NCBI RefSeq assembly: GCF_013409785.1
Contig: NZ_JACCBV010000001.1
Coordinates: forward strand, 434,001-498,000
DNA from: Microbacterium immunditiarum
GTDB taxonomy: Bacteria; Actinomycetota; Actinomycetes; Actinomycetales; Microbacteriaceae
DNA length: 64,000 nucleotides
Reading direction: 5' to 3'
Below, piece by piece: positions 52,578 through 62,255 of the stretch. The notes under the pieces are model-generated. The model was not told the origin of the DNA, made no database searches, and worked only from the letters and a program-made list of their open reading frames with translations. How positions within the stretch are numbered: the first letter of the stretch is position 1; every line of letters begins with the position of its first letter. The translations under genes were made by a program, and so were the position numbers.

Positions 52578-53450
52578 TCACCCGATCGGCTCTGCCGCCT
52601 CGCGCGCGGCGCGCGCCGAAGATCGCACCGCGCCGACGCTCGCCGCGATCACGAGGCCGATACCGGCGATCTCGAGCCACGTCAGGTGCTGGCCGAGCAG
52701 GAGGAAGCCCGCGAGGGACGCGGTCGCGGGCGCGAGGCTCATGAGGATCGCGAACACCGCCGCCGAAAGCCGCCGCAGGGCGATGAGCTCGAAGGCGTAG
52801 GGGATCGTCGACGACAGCAGCGCGACGCACGCGCCGAGTCCGAGCAGCTCGGGGCGCAGCAGCGCGGATCCGGCGGAAGCGATCCCGAACGGGAGCGATA
52901 CGATCGCACCCACGGTCATCGCGAGAGCGAGGCCGTCGAGCTTCGGGAACTCCCGCCCGACGCGCGCGGACGCGAGGATGTAGAACGCCCAGCTCGCGGC
53001 GGCCCCCGCGGCGAAGAGGACGCCGAGCGGGTCGAGGCGGTCCCACCCGCCGCCGCCTAGGGCGAGCACGCCCGCGAGAGCGAGCGCCGCCCACAGCCAC
53101 GCCGACGCGCGGCGGCTCGCGACGATCGACAGCACGAGCGGGCCGAGCACCTCGATCGTCACGGTGACGCCCAGCGCGAGCCGCTCGAGGGCGAGGTAGA
53201 AGAGCGCGTTCATCGCGACGAGCACGAGACCGAAGAGGGCGACGGAGGTCCAGCCGCGGCGCGAGTGCCCGCGCAGCGACGGTCGCGCGATCAGCATCAG
53301 CACGATCGCCGAGAACACGAGCCGCAGCATCACCATGCCGATCGGACCGACGTCGTCGAAGAGCAGCACCGCGAGCGATGCGCCGACCTCCTGGCACGCG
53401 AGTCCTACGATGACGAGCAGGATCGCCGGGGAGGTCCCGGGGCGGCTCAC
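52578..53450 (-). CDS. EamA/DMT-family exporter (RhtA-like)
   Basis: A 290-residue membrane protein with about ten hydrophobic segments in two EamA halves. Segments such as ILLVIVGLACQEVGASLAVL, LGVTVTIEVLGPLVLSIVAS and the closing ALAPATASLAGFLLLGQ match the drug/metabolite transporter superfamily, with a particular likeness to the threonine/homoserine exporter RhtA. The GTG start overlaps the stop of the upstream lipoprotein gene (GTGA). Export of amino acids or metabolites is inference. Confidence 0.85.
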   Translation of the reverse strand: MSRPGTSPAILLVIVGLACQEVGASLAVLLFDDVGPIGMVMLRLVFSAIVLMLIARPSLRGHSRRGWTSVALFGLVLVAMNALFYLALERLALGVTVTIEVLGPLVLSIVASRRASAWLWAALALAGVLALGGGGWDRLDPLGVLFAAGAAASWAFYILASARVGREFPKLDGLALAMTVGAIVSLPFGIASAGSALLRPELLGLGACVALLSSTIPYAFELIALRRLSAAVFAILMSLAPATASLAGFLLLGQHLTWLEIAGIGLVIAASVGAVRSSARAAREAAEPIG

Positions 53451-54745
53451 TGCTGGGGCTCGGCCTCGGGGATCGGGCAGACCGCAAGCTTCGCGATGAC
53501 CTCGCGATCCTGCTGGGCCGTCCACGGGAGGCCCGCTTCGGGAAGCGTCTCGCCCGACGCGGGCGGCGCCTTCGACGCGATCGCCGCGAGCTCCCACGCG
53601 AGATAGGCGGCGACATTGCCACCGGTCGCCGAGTTGTTCAGGACGACTGCGACGGTGAGCCCGCTGTTCGGATCGGACCACGCCGACACGGCGTATCCCG
53701 GCACAGAGCCGAACTGACCCACGAGCGAGCCGGCGAGCACTGCGCCGCCGTCGGCCGTGTACCACGTCGGTGCACCCGCGTAGACGGGCAGCGGGTTGTC
53801 GAAGCGATCGAGTCCCTCGGGGTCGAGGGCTCCCGTGGCGAGCGCCTGCATGTACTTGCCGAGGTCGTAGATGTCGGAGACGACGCCCGAGTCGGCGTAG
53901 CCGACGCTCGGCGAGAGCTCGGTGATGTCGAGTGGCTCCGTGCAGTTGAGCGCTCCGCCCTCGCCGGGCAGGGAGTGGTTGCCGCGCAACACGGGGGCGT
54001 CCGCGGCCACGGAAGTCGTCGACCCGGCCGGCAGGCTGGTCGCGTCGAGGCCGAGCGGCGACGTGACGTGCTCGGCGAGCAGCGTCGACAGCGAGCTGTT
54101 CGTCGCGCGCTCGAGCGCCAGGCCCAAGAGAAGGAAGCCCGCGTCGGAGTCGGCGTAGCCCGTTCCCGGCTCGAATCGGCGCGGCTGACCGAGCCCATAG
54201 CTCGCGAGCTCGCGAGGATCCCACACGCGCGACGGGTTCGACAGCCACAGGGGTTGCAGCATCCCGCTGTACGAGCCGATGCCCGACGTGCCGTCGCACA
54301 GCTGCCCCAGCGTCACGTCGTCGAGGTCGGGAACCCCGGGCACGTAGTCCGAGACGCTGTCGTCGAGCGACACCGTCCCCGCATCCGCGATGTCGAACAG
54401 CACGTCGCACACCATCGGACGCGTCATGCGGGCGGCGCGGAACCGCATGTCGGCGCTGACCTCCGTGTCATCGGTCGGCGACTGCGTGCCGTGGCCCGCG
54501 ACCCAGCTGCCGCTCCACGGCGCCCACACCCCGACGATGGCACCGGATGCCCCGGCCGCCGCCATCGCGTGGGTGACCGCCTCCTGCAGCTGCTGCACCG
54601 TCTCTTCGGGGAGGGCGCGATCCACCTGCGGCGGCGCGTCGACGGTGACCTGCTCGGGGATTCCGCACCCCGCGAGGGCGAGGGAGAGCGCTAGAGCGGC
54701 CGCGACGGCGGCGACGACACGGTGCCGTCGGTGACCTCGGTGCAT
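53447..54745 (-). CDS. Serine-hydrolase-fold lipoprotein with degenerate active site
   Basis: A 432-residue lipoprotein (lipobox LALAGC, Cys about 27) with the beta-lactamase/S12 fold. The SxxK nucleophile motif is replaced by RMTR (about 106-109; RAARMTRP versus typical RIASVTKP), the YxN motif by YADSD, and the HxG motif appears as QFGSVPG. The LTHTSG segment is LCDGTSG. All catalytic residues thus seem lost, pointing to a binding or structural role. The ATG at 54745 follows GGGGGTGAGA; a longer start exists 33 nt upstream. It is cotranscribed with the EamA gene. Confidence 0.8.
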   Translation of the reverse strand: MHRGHRRHRVVAAVAAALALSLALAGCGIPEQVTVDAPPQVDRALPEETVQQLQEAVTHAMAAAGASGAIVGVWAPWSGSWVAGHGTQSPTDDTEVSADMRFRAARMTRPMVCDVLFDIADAGTVSLDDSVSDYVPGVPDLDDVTLGQLCDGTSGIGSYSGMLQPLWLSNPSRVWDPRELASYGLGQPRRFEPGTGYADSDAGFLLLGLALERATNSSLSTLLAEHVTSPLGLDATSLPAGSTTSVAADAPVLRGNHSLPGEGGALNCTEPLDITELSPSVGYADSGVVSDIYDLGKYMQALATGALDPEGLDRFDNPLPVYAGAPTWYTADGGAVLAGSLVGQFGSVPGYAVSAWSDPNSGLTVAVVLNNSATGGNVAAYLAWELAAIASKAPPASGETLPEAGLPWTAQQDREVIAKLAVCPIPEAEPQQ

Positions 54746-54824
54746 TCTCACCCCCCGATGGTCGTGCGACTCATTCAAACACAGCCCGCGCCGAGTCAGC
54801 GAAGCCGGTCCGCGGGCTTGACAT

Positions 54825-54905
54825 ATGACTCAACGATTCGATGACGACGCGCTCGCTGGAGTGCTCGGGCACCTGAACGGCGACCACGCCGACGACGATG
54901 CCTGA
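54825..54905 (+). pseudogene. DUF2470-like gene remnant, 26 codons
   Basis: ATG to TGA encodes only 26 residues; the segment VLGHLNGDHADDDA resembles the start of DUF2470 (heme-utilisation/pyridoxamine-oxidase-like) proteins, which are at least 80 residues. It lies in the otherwise gene-free gap 54746-54929. Probably a truncated relic, or coincidence. Confidence 0.35.
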
Positions 54906-54929
54906 CCGCCGCTCCGGCGAGCGAACGCG

Positions 54930-56309
54930 TCAGGCGCTGGTCGCCGCTCGCGCTCCCGCCATCCACCGCGCGACGTCGGGGTCGACACGGATGTCGCTTG
55001 GCCGCAGCGGACGCGTGAGGTACAGCCCCTCGAGAGAGGTCAGGCGCGACAGCGCGACATAGGTCTGTCCGGGTGCGAAGGCACCGGAGCCGAGGTCGAT
55101 GATCGCGCGGTCGTACGTCTTGCCCTGCGACTTGTGGATCGTGACCGCCCACGCGAGGCGCAGCGGGAACTGCGTGAACTCGGCGACGACGTCGCGTGTC
55201 AGCGACCGAGAGTTCGGGTCGTACGCGTAGCGGAACTTCTCCCACACGGCCGGCTCGACCTCGAACTCCTCGTGCTCCACCTGCACTCGCACGGTGCCGC
55301 CCGCGATCCGCGTGACCGTGCCGATCGTGCCGTTGACCCATCGCGGCGGCTCGCCGAAGGCGCCGATGTCGTTGCGCAGGAACATCACCTGCGCACCGAC
55401 CTTGAGCTTGAGCTCTGGGTCGGCAGGGTACGCATCGCCGCGCCCGAAGTCCCCGCTGATCTCCGCGGTGGCCGTCTGCTCGCGACCGACGAGCTCGTTC
55501 AGGTGGCGCCGGTTGATGTTGTTGACGATGTCGTTGCGCGTCGCGAGCGTGATGATGGGATGCTCGCCGTCGGCCGGATCGGGCGGCGTGCGCGCGCCCG
55601 TGTCGTTGAGGATCTGGGCGATGTCGGCCGTCACCCTGCCGTGCCGCACCGCGTTGAGCATCGCCTTGAATCCCGGATCGGACTGCCGGTGGATCTCGGT
55701 CAGCTCGCGCACATTCAAGTGCGTCCCGAACGGGCCGAGGTCGGCGAAGCCGTCGATCGCGGGACCGTCGGCGATCTGCGGCGGGCCGCCCGTCCACACG
55801 TGCGCGTCGAAGAACCAGAACGAGCGGTAGTGGTCGCGCACGTACCGAAGCTCGTCACCGCGCGGCGGGACGGGCGCCAGTTGGTAGGGGTCGCCGAACA
55901 TGACGACCTGCACGCCACCGAACGGCTCGGCCCGGCGGCCGCGCGCCTGGCGCAGCGACCGGTCGATCGCGTCCATGAGGTCGGCGTTGACCATCGAGAC
56001 CTCGTCGATGACGAGCGTGTCGATCGCATTGAGGATGCGGCGCGTGGCATCCGACTGCGGCTCCTCGCTCTGCCCGATGATCCCCAGCGGAAGCTTGAAC
56101 AGCGAGTGGATCGTCTGCCCCTCGACATTGAGCGCCGCGACACCGGTCGGCGCGCACACGGCGATCTGCTTGGACGTGTTCCAAGCGAGGTGCTGCAGGA
56201 GCGTCGACTTGCCCGTGCCCGCGCGGCCCGTGACGAATACGTGCTCGCGGGTGTCTTCGATCAGGCGGAACAGCGCCTCCTGCTCGGCGGAGAGGAGCGG
56301 CGTGGTCAC
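54930..56309 (-). CDS. PIF1/RecD-like superfamily 1B DNA helicase
   Basis: A 459-residue helicase. Motif I is VTGRAGTGKSTLLQHLA (about 25-41), motif Ia CAPTGVAALN, motif II LVIDEVSMVNADL (about 100-112), motif III FGDPYQLAPVPP, and the C-terminal UvrD-like block has AWAVTIHKSQGKTYDR and YVALSRLTSLEGLYL (motifs V, VI). This is the compact PIF1-like group; members unwind DNA 5' to 3' in recombination or replication restart. GTG start with TACCAT 6 nt upstream (leaderless). Monocistronic. Confidence 0.9.
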   Translation of the reverse strand: MTTPLLSAEQEALFRLIEDTREHVFVTGRAGTGKSTLLQHLAWNTSKQIAVCAPTGVAALNVEGQTIHSLFKLPLGIIGQSEEPQSDATRRILNAIDTLVIDEVSMVNADLMDAIDRSLRQARGRRAEPFGGVQVVMFGDPYQLAPVPPRGDELRYVRDHYRSFWFFDAHVWTGGPPQIADGPAIDGFADLGPFGTHLNVRELTEIHRQSDPGFKAMLNAVRHGRVTADIAQILNDTGARTPPDPADGEHPIITLATRNDIVNNINRRHLNELVGREQTATAEISGDFGRGDAYPADPELKLKVGAQVMFLRNDIGAFGEPPRWVNGTIGTVTRIAGGTVRVQVEHEEFEVEPAVWEKFRYAYDPNSRSLTRDVVAEFTQFPLRLAWAVTIHKSQGKTYDRAIIDLGSGAFAPGQTYVALSRLTSLEGLYLTRPLRPSDIRVDPDVARWMAGARAATSA

Positions 56310-56418
56310 CGATTCATGGTAGTCAGACCGGATGCCCCGGGGCGCCGCGCACGCCGTCGTGTGTCATCCGGTGTCTCCCCCTGCGCGGTGTGGAGGAGGC
56401 CTTTCCTAGACTGGAGGC

Positions 56419-57630
56419 GTGGACCAGGGGGCTGCCGGCACCGCACCCGGGCGCGTTCAGACGCCCCCGGGCGATGCTCCGACCCCGCCGGGCGCTCCTC
56501 CCGCCGCCACGGGGACGCCCATCGGCGAAACGACGACGGTGATGACGGATGCTGCGCCCGCGGGTACGGGCGAGGCATCCGTCTCTCGTTCTGCGCGTTC
56601 TCGCCTGCGGACCGACATGATCCTCCTCGGGATCGTCGGCCTGGTGCTGATCGCGGCGATCGCCGCAGGTGCGGCCGCGATGTACCGCATCTTCTACAGT
56701 CCTTCGGCGTTCGTCGAGCGGTACGTCGGCCTGCTCGCCGACGGGCGCGCGGCCGAGGCGCTCGCCATCCCGGGCGTCGCGGTCGACTCGGCCGAGCTCG
56801 ACGCCGCGGGACTCTCGCCCGACGTGTCGGATGCCCTGTTGCGGCGCGCGGCACTCGCGGAGCTCACCGACATCCGCGTCGTGTCGGAGCAGCCGCGCGA
56901 CGGCGGTGTGGTCGACGTGACGGTCACGTACATCGCGGGCGGATACGAGGGCACCACGACCTTCGAGGTCGAGCGCGAGGGCACGGTCGGGGTCGCACCG
57001 ACGTGGCGATTCGCCGAGAGCCCGCTCGCGCTCATCGAGCTCGAGGTGTCCGGATCGATGGTGTTCGAAGTGAACGGGTTCTCGGTCGACAAGCGGCAGG
57101 TCTCACCCGACGGCGTCGATGCCGACCCTCGCGCGCCGGTCCCGCTGCTCGTGTTCTCCCCCGGTCTCTACTCGGTCTCGGTCGATACCGCGATCTCGTC
57201 GACGCCGGGCGTCGCCGTGCTGTCGGACCTGCCCCTCACGCGCATCCCGGTCTCGATCATCGCGCAGCCGACGGACGAGTTCCTCGGCGTCGTGCAGCAG
57301 CGCATGGAGGAGTTCCTCACGCGGTGCGCGACGCAGCAGGTGCTTCAGCCGACAGCGTGCCCGTTCGGCTTCCCTGTCGAGGACCGGATCACGTCGCTGC
57401 CGAAGTGGTCGATCATCGAGCAGCCCTCCGTCACGGTCGAGTCGGACGGGGCGGGCTGGCGCATCCCACCGGCGCAGGCGGTCGCGCACATCGAGGTCGA
57501 CGTGCAGTCGCTGTTCGACGGCACGATCACCCACGTGGTCGAGGACGTGCCCTTCATCGTGACGGGCCGGATCACCGTGCTGCCCGACGGGACGGCGTCG
57601 ATCCTCGTGACGGGACCCGACACGCAGTAG
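56419..57630 (+). CDS. Single-pass membrane protein with extracytoplasmic domain
   Basis: A 403-residue protein. The first 65 residues are Pro/Gly/Thr-rich and presumably cytoplasmic; one transmembrane helix (about 67-90, MILLGIVGLVLIAAIAAGAA) follows, and the rest is extracytoplasmic with repeated beta-rich units (AFVERYVGLLADGRAAEAL, then ELEVSGSMVFEVNGFSVD). No enzyme motif is seen. The GTG start has GGAGG directly upstream and TAGACT 6 nt before the codon. Unknown function; may act at the cell envelope. Confidence 0.7.
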   Translation: MDQGAAGTAPGRVQTPPGDAPTPPGAPPAATGTPIGETTTVMTDAAPAGTGEASVSRSARSRLRTDMILLGIVGLVLIAAIAAGAAAMYRIFYSPSAFVERYVGLLADGRAAEALAIPGVAVDSAELDAAGLSPDVSDALLRRAALAELTDIRVVSEQPRDGGVVDVTVTYIAGGYEGTTTFEVEREGTVGVAPTWRFAESPLALIELEVSGSMVFEVNGFSVDKRQVSPDGVDADPRAPVPLLVFSPGLYSVSVDTAISSTPGVAVLSDLPLTRIPVSIIAQPTDEFLGVVQQRMEEFLTRCATQQVLQPTACPFGFPVEDRITSLPKWSIIEQPSVTVESDGAGWRIPPAQAVAHIEVDVQSLFDGTITHVVEDVPFIVTGRITVLPDGTASILVTGPDTQ

Positions 57631-57724
57631 GGACGGATGCCGCATCCGTCGCCCGGGACGTGACCGCGGTCCTCCCGCGGCTCTAGCATCGGGCTGTCGG
57701 CCGATCGATGTCTCGGGAGGGCGC

Positions 57725-59479
57725 ATGGCCAGGACGGATGCCGCCCGCTGGGTGCCGGGAATCGCCGCGGTGCGCTCGTACAAGCGCTCGTGGCTGTGGG
57801 CGGACGTGCGCGCCGGCCTCATCGTGACCGCGCTGCTGATCCCCGCGGGAATGGGCTACGCGGTCGTCGCGGGCCTCCCGCCCGAGACCGGCCTGTACGC
57901 GACGATCGTCCCGCTCGTCGTGTACGCGATCTTCGGGCCGTCGCGCGTGCTCGTGCTCGGTCCGGACTCCGCCCTCGCGCCGATCATCGCCGCGGCGATC
58001 CTGCCGCTCGCGCTCGGCGACCCCCAGCGCGCGGTCGCGCTCGCGGGACTGCTCGCGATCATGGTCGGCGGGCTGATGCTGCTGGGCGGCGTGCTGCGCC
58101 TCGGGTTCGTGACGGACCTGCTGTCCAAGCCGATCCGCGTCGGCTATCTCAACGCGATCGCCGTCATCGTCATCGTGTCGCAGCTGCCGAAGCTGCTCGG
58201 CTTCTCGATCGACGCCGAGACCCTGTGGCAGGAGACGATCGCGATCGTGCAGGGGCTCGCCGCAGGCGGCCTCGATCCGATCGCGACCGGGTTCGGCGTC
58301 GGGTCGCTCGTGGTCATCGTCGTGTTCCGGCTACTCGGCCTGCGGGTGTGGGGGATCATCGTCGCGGTGATCGGGTCGATGGTGCTCACGGCGATCCTGG
58401 GCCTCTCGGACGACCTCGCGGTCGTGGGCGCGCTGCCCCAAGGGCTGCCCGCGCCGGCGCTCGTCGGCCTGAGCTGGACCGACATCGGGCCGCTCGTCCT
58501 GCCGGCCGCGGGAATCGCGCTCGTCGCGTTCGCGGACACCGCCGTGCTGTCGCGCACCTTCGCGGCACGCCGGGGCGAGAGCGTCGACGGGAGCCAGGAG
58601 ATGGCCGGCGTAGGGCTCGCCAACATCGCGTCCGGCCTGCTGGGCGGATTCCCCGTGTCGGGCTCATCCTCGCGCACTCCCGTCGCCGAGCAGGCGGGCG
58701 CGCGATCGCAGCTCACTGGGCTCATCGGAGCGGTGCTCATCGTCGTGTTCATCCTCGCGCTCCCGGGGCTCACCGAGTTCCTGCCGTCCGCGACGCTCGC
58801 CGCGGTCGTGGTGAGCGCCGCGATCTCGCTCATCGACGTGCGCGGCGTCGCGCGGATCGCGCGCATGGACCGCGTCGACTTCGTGCTGTCGCTCGCCGCG
58901 TTCCTGGGCGTGCTCGTGTTCGGAGTGCTCCAGGGCATCGCCATCACGATCGCCCTCTCGTTCATCGCCTTCGTCAATCGGTCGTGGCGGCCGTACAAGG
59001 CCGAGCTCGGCCGCGTGCGCGGCATGCGTGGCTACCACGACCTCTCCCGCAACCCCGACGGAACCCGCATCCCCGGTGTCGTCATCGTGCGGTTCGATGC
59101 GCCCCTGTTCTTCGCGAACGGCGGCCTGTTCGACGACTGGGTGCGCTCACGTGTGCGAGCGGCCGGCGCCGACGTCCACACGCTGATCCTCGCCGCCGAG
59201 CCCATCACCGACATCGACACGACGGCCGCCGACGAGCTCGCCGAGCTCGACGACTACCTGCAGGCACACGGAATCCGTCTCATCATCGCCGAGATGAAGT
59301 CGCCGGTCGTCGACACCCTGCGCGAGTACGGCCTCACTGATCGCTTCACCTCCGACCGATTCGCACCGACTGTCGGCGCGGCGGTCGACGACGTGACCGG
59401 CACGCTGCGCGGTGACATCGCCGGCACGAAGTGGGATGTCGCGCCCGGTGCATCCGATGAGCCGGATGCCCGCGATTGA
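57725..59479 (+). CDS. SulP-family anion transporter with STAS domain
   Basis: A 584-residue SLC26/SulP transporter: about 12 hydrophobic segments from residue 20 to 425, with the sulfate-transporter signature PxxGLYATIVPLVVYAIFGPSR (about 56-77) and DTAVLSRTFAARRGESVDGSQE; then a C-terminal STAS domain (about 440-560; GVVIVRFDAPLFFANGG, DTTAADELAELDDYL). It moves sulfate, bicarbonate or another inorganic anion; the STAS domain is regulatory. A palindrome GACGGATG-CC-GCATCCGTC lies in the gap upstream. The ATG has GGGAGGGC before it. Confidence 0.93.
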   Translation: MARTDAARWVPGIAAVRSYKRSWLWADVRAGLIVTALLIPAGMGYAVVAGLPPETGLYATIVPLVVYAIFGPSRVLVLGPDSALAPIIAAAILPLALGDPQRAVALAGLLAIMVGGLMLLGGVLRLGFVTDLLSKPIRVGYLNAIAVIVIVSQLPKLLGFSIDAETLWQETIAIVQGLAAGGLDPIATGFGVGSLVVIVVFRLLGLRVWGIIVAVIGSMVLTAILGLSDDLAVVGALPQGLPAPALVGLSWTDIGPLVLPAAGIALVAFADTAVLSRTFAARRGESVDGSQEMAGVGLANIASGLLGGFPVSGSSSRTPVAEQAGARSQLTGLIGAVLIVVFILALPGLTEFLPSATLAAVVVSAAISLIDVRGVARIARMDRVDFVLSLAAFLGVLVFGVLQGIAITIALSFIAFVNRSWRPYKAELGRVRGMRGYHDLSRNPDGTRIPGVVIVRFDAPLFFANGGLFDDWVRSRVRAAGADVHTLILAAEPITDIDTTAADELAELDDYLQAHGIRLIIAEMKSPVVDTLREYGLTDRFTSDRFAPTVGAAVDDVTGTLRGDIAGTKWDVAPGASDEPDARD

Positions 59480-59482
59480 GAG

Positions 59483-61516
59483 TCAGCGCCCCGCGCGGGC
59501 CTTGCGCTCGTCGCGGGCCTTGCGCTCGTCGCGAGCGGCGAGCTCGGCGAGGTGGGCATTGTACGCCTCGAGCTCGGCGTCGCCCGTGCGGTCGGCGTGG
59601 CGATCGCGGCGCTTCTGGGCGCGGTCGTCGCTGCGGCTCCACTGGATCGCGACCGTGATCGCGAGGATGAGGGTCGGGATCTCGCCGATCGACCATGCGA
59701 CACCGCCGCCGATGTACTGATCCTCGAGCGGCGTCGCACCCCACGTGCGGCCCATCGCGCCGAACCACTCCGAGACCATGAGCCCGGACTGCATCATGAT
59801 CGCGATGCCGAAGAACGCGTGCATCGCCATGACCGCGATGAGCAGCACGAGCCGGAACGGGTACGGAAGGCGATACGGCACCGGGTCGATGCCGATGAGC
59901 GACTGCACGAAGAGGTAGCCCGAGATGAGGAAGTGGGCGACCATCCACTCGTGCCCGATGTGGTCGTACAGCGACCAGCGGAACAGGTCGGTGAAGTAGA
60001 ACGCCCACAGCGAGCCGACGAAGATCGCCGCCGCGACGAACGGGTTCGTGATGACGCGGGCGAACGGCGTGTGCACCGCCCACAGGATCCACTCTCGTCC
60101 GCCGCGCGTGCCGTCGTCGCGCTTGCGGATCGCACGCGCCGCAAGGGTCACGGGAGCCCCGGCCACCAGCAGCAGGGGGATCGCCATCGTGAGCAGCATG
60201 TGCCCGATCATGTGCACGCTGAAGAGGTAGTCCTGGTACGCGTTGACGGCGCCGCAGGTCACCCACACGAGCAGCACCAGTCCCGCGACCCACATGATCG
60301 CGCGGTAGAGCGGCCACGCGTCGCCGCGCCGGCGCAGCCGCCACACGCCGGCGAGGTAGAAGAAGATGCCGAACCCGGCGACGGTCGCCCACAGCGGGTC
60401 GATCTCCCACGCGGTGATCCAGCGGATGGGCGTCAGCTCGGGCGGCAGCGGCGCACCCGTGAGGATCTCGGCCGGCGTCCGCACCTCGGGCACGTTCGCG
60501 GTCGTCGGCGGCGCCGTGCGCGCGAGCGCGACCGCGACACCGCTCGCGATGCCCATGAACGCGAGCTCCAGGGCGACGAGCCCCCAGAAGCGCGCGGACG
60601 AACCGGATGCGCCGGGCCGCTGCATCCTTCCGATCAGACGCACCCGGTACGCCGCCCCCAGGAATCCGAGCGCGATGAGGGCGGTGACCTTGACGAGGAG
60701 CAGCACGCCGTAAGGCGTCGCGAGGGCGTCCCACGCGCCGACGGCGATCACCGCGCGGGCCGTTCCCGAGGTGGCCACCACGACGAACGCAGCGAGCGCG
60801 ATGCTCGAGTAGCGCAGCAGGGCGGCGTTCATGCCCTTCGCGGACATGAGCGGCCGCACGACCACCATGAGCACCAGTCCGCCCAGCCACACCGCGGCCG
60901 CGATCGAGTGGAGCACGAGCGACATGACCGCGGTCGTGTGGTTCGACTCCTCGCCCGAGTGCCCGAGCGTCGCCATCGGGATGAGCGTCGCGGCCGCGAG
61001 GATCGCGACGAGGAGCGTAGCGGTCCACGAGCGCACCGCGAACGTGAGCACGGTGAGCACGGCGCCCGCGATGACCGTCATGAGCCACGCGCGACCGGGT
61101 TCGGTCTCGGCGAGGAAGCGGCCGAGCTGCGCGCCGAACTGGGGACCGATGTCGAGCGCCGGGTTGAACGCGTCGATGAACGTGAGGAAGCCTGTGACGC
61201 CCGCGGCGATCGTGAACACCGCCGCCGAGATCGACGCGGTGTCGAGGGCGGTGTCGAACTCCGTCGGCTTGCCGTCGTCCCGGGTGACGCCCGCGCGAAG
61301 CGTGAACAGGGCGGTCACGAGGCATCCGACCATGCCCGCCGCGGCGAGGTTGACGAACAGCTTCGCGATCGGAAGACCCCAGCGCGCGACCGGCCCGGGG
61401 TCGCCGATCACGAGCGGCGCGGCGCCTCCGCCGTACGCGAGCCCCGCGATGACCGCGGCGAGCGCGACCACGACGAGGATCGCGGGCCCGGTGGCCCGCA
61501 GCGCGCGCGGGTTCAT
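59483..61516 (-). CDS. CopD-CtaG fusion: copper resistance and Caa3-type oxidase assembly
   Basis: A 677-residue membrane protein made of two parts. Residues 1 to about 330 are CopD-like, with many transmembrane helices and a HSGEESNHTT loop; residues about 350-640 are a CtaG (caa3-type cytochrome c oxidase assembly) domain, with the HMIGHMLLTM and YDHIGHEWMVAHFL histidine motifs. Such fusions are common in actinobacteria and are taken to handle copper for oxidase assembly. The charged tail (LAARDERKARDERKA) is probably cytoplasmic. It converges with SulP, 3 nt between stops. Confidence 0.93.
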   Translation of the reverse strand: MNPRALRATGPAILVVVALAAVIAGLAYGGGAAPLVIGDPGPVARWGLPIAKLFVNLAAAGMVGCLVTALFTLRAGVTRDDGKPTEFDTALDTASISAAVFTIAAGVTGFLTFIDAFNPALDIGPQFGAQLGRFLAETEPGRAWLMTVIAGAVLTVLTFAVRSWTATLLVAILAAATLIPMATLGHSGEESNHTTAVMSLVLHSIAAAVWLGGLVLMVVVRPLMSAKGMNAALLRYSSIALAAFVVVATSGTARAVIAVGAWDALATPYGVLLLVKVTALIALGFLGAAYRVRLIGRMQRPGASGSSARFWGLVALELAFMGIASGVAVALARTAPPTTANVPEVRTPAEILTGAPLPPELTPIRWITAWEIDPLWATVAGFGIFFYLAGVWRLRRRGDAWPLYRAIMWVAGLVLLVWVTCGAVNAYQDYLFSVHMIGHMLLTMAIPLLLVAGAPVTLAARAIRKRDDGTRGGREWILWAVHTPFARVITNPFVAAAIFVGSLWAFYFTDLFRWSLYDHIGHEWMVAHFLISGYLFVQSLIGIDPVPYRLPYPFRLVLLIAVMAMHAFFGIAIMMQSGLMVSEWFGAMGRTWGATPLEDQYIGGGVAWSIGEIPTLILAITVAIQWSRSDDRAQKRRDRHADRTGDAELEAYNAHLAELAARDERKARDERKARAGR

Positions 61517-61571
61517 TGTTCCAGCCTACGTCGGCGGCAATGCGCTCTCGGCCCGCTGCCCCGGTGCGCGT

Positions 61572-61603
61572 GAGGGGATGCCGCGCGAACGCGGCACCCC
61601 CTC
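61572..61603 (-). terminator. Terminator hairpin after the HU gene
   Basis: GAGGGGATGCCGC pairs with GCGGCACCCCCTC (13-bp stem, one A-C mismatch, 6-nt loop), 22 nt beyond the stop of the HU gene. No long T-run follows, as is usual in this GC-rich genome. Confidence 0.65.
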
Positions 61604-61624
61604 GTCAAGCGTGTTCGCCGGCGG

Positions 61625-61912
<288 letters not shown>

Positions 61913-62255
61913 TGGTTGTCCTCCACGGCGGCTCGTCGCCACCGTTCATTGCGCGGACCGAGAGACTGCTCTGCCCCCCGGCTGGTCGGATCGACCGACC
62001 CCGAATATACCCACGTTCCGCGTAATCACGCGGATTTCCGGCATCCGTCGTCGATTACGGAGGAGATTCCTTGGTGTATGTGTGACGAACGTGACCAGTG
62101 TGGCTGGTGTGACGAACGAGCGAGTCCGACGAGGAATCGGATGCCACAACCCGGCGCCTGAGGAGTAGAAATGGCGCAACGCGGCGGCGAAGGTCCTCGC
62201 GTGGAGCACCACCCGAGAAGCCAGAAGGGCGGATGCCGCCACCGCGGCGCGCGAA
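61913..62255. promoter_or_regulatory. HU promoter region, 343 bp, no gene
   Basis: On the minus strand TATATT (62004-62009) is a -10 for the HU gene. Directly upstream, where the -35 should be, lies a perfect inverted repeat TCCGCGT-AATC-ACGCGGA (62017-62034), an apparent operator. Further on, GTGTGACGAACG occurs twice as a direct repeat (62080-62091 and 62107-62118). Nothing else is recognised. Confidence 0.5.

Noticed and set aside
62080..62118. GTGTGACGAACG direct repeat as a regulatory array
   Set aside because: Only two copies, far from any promoter that can be read; recorded in the HU gap entry but not claimed as a site.
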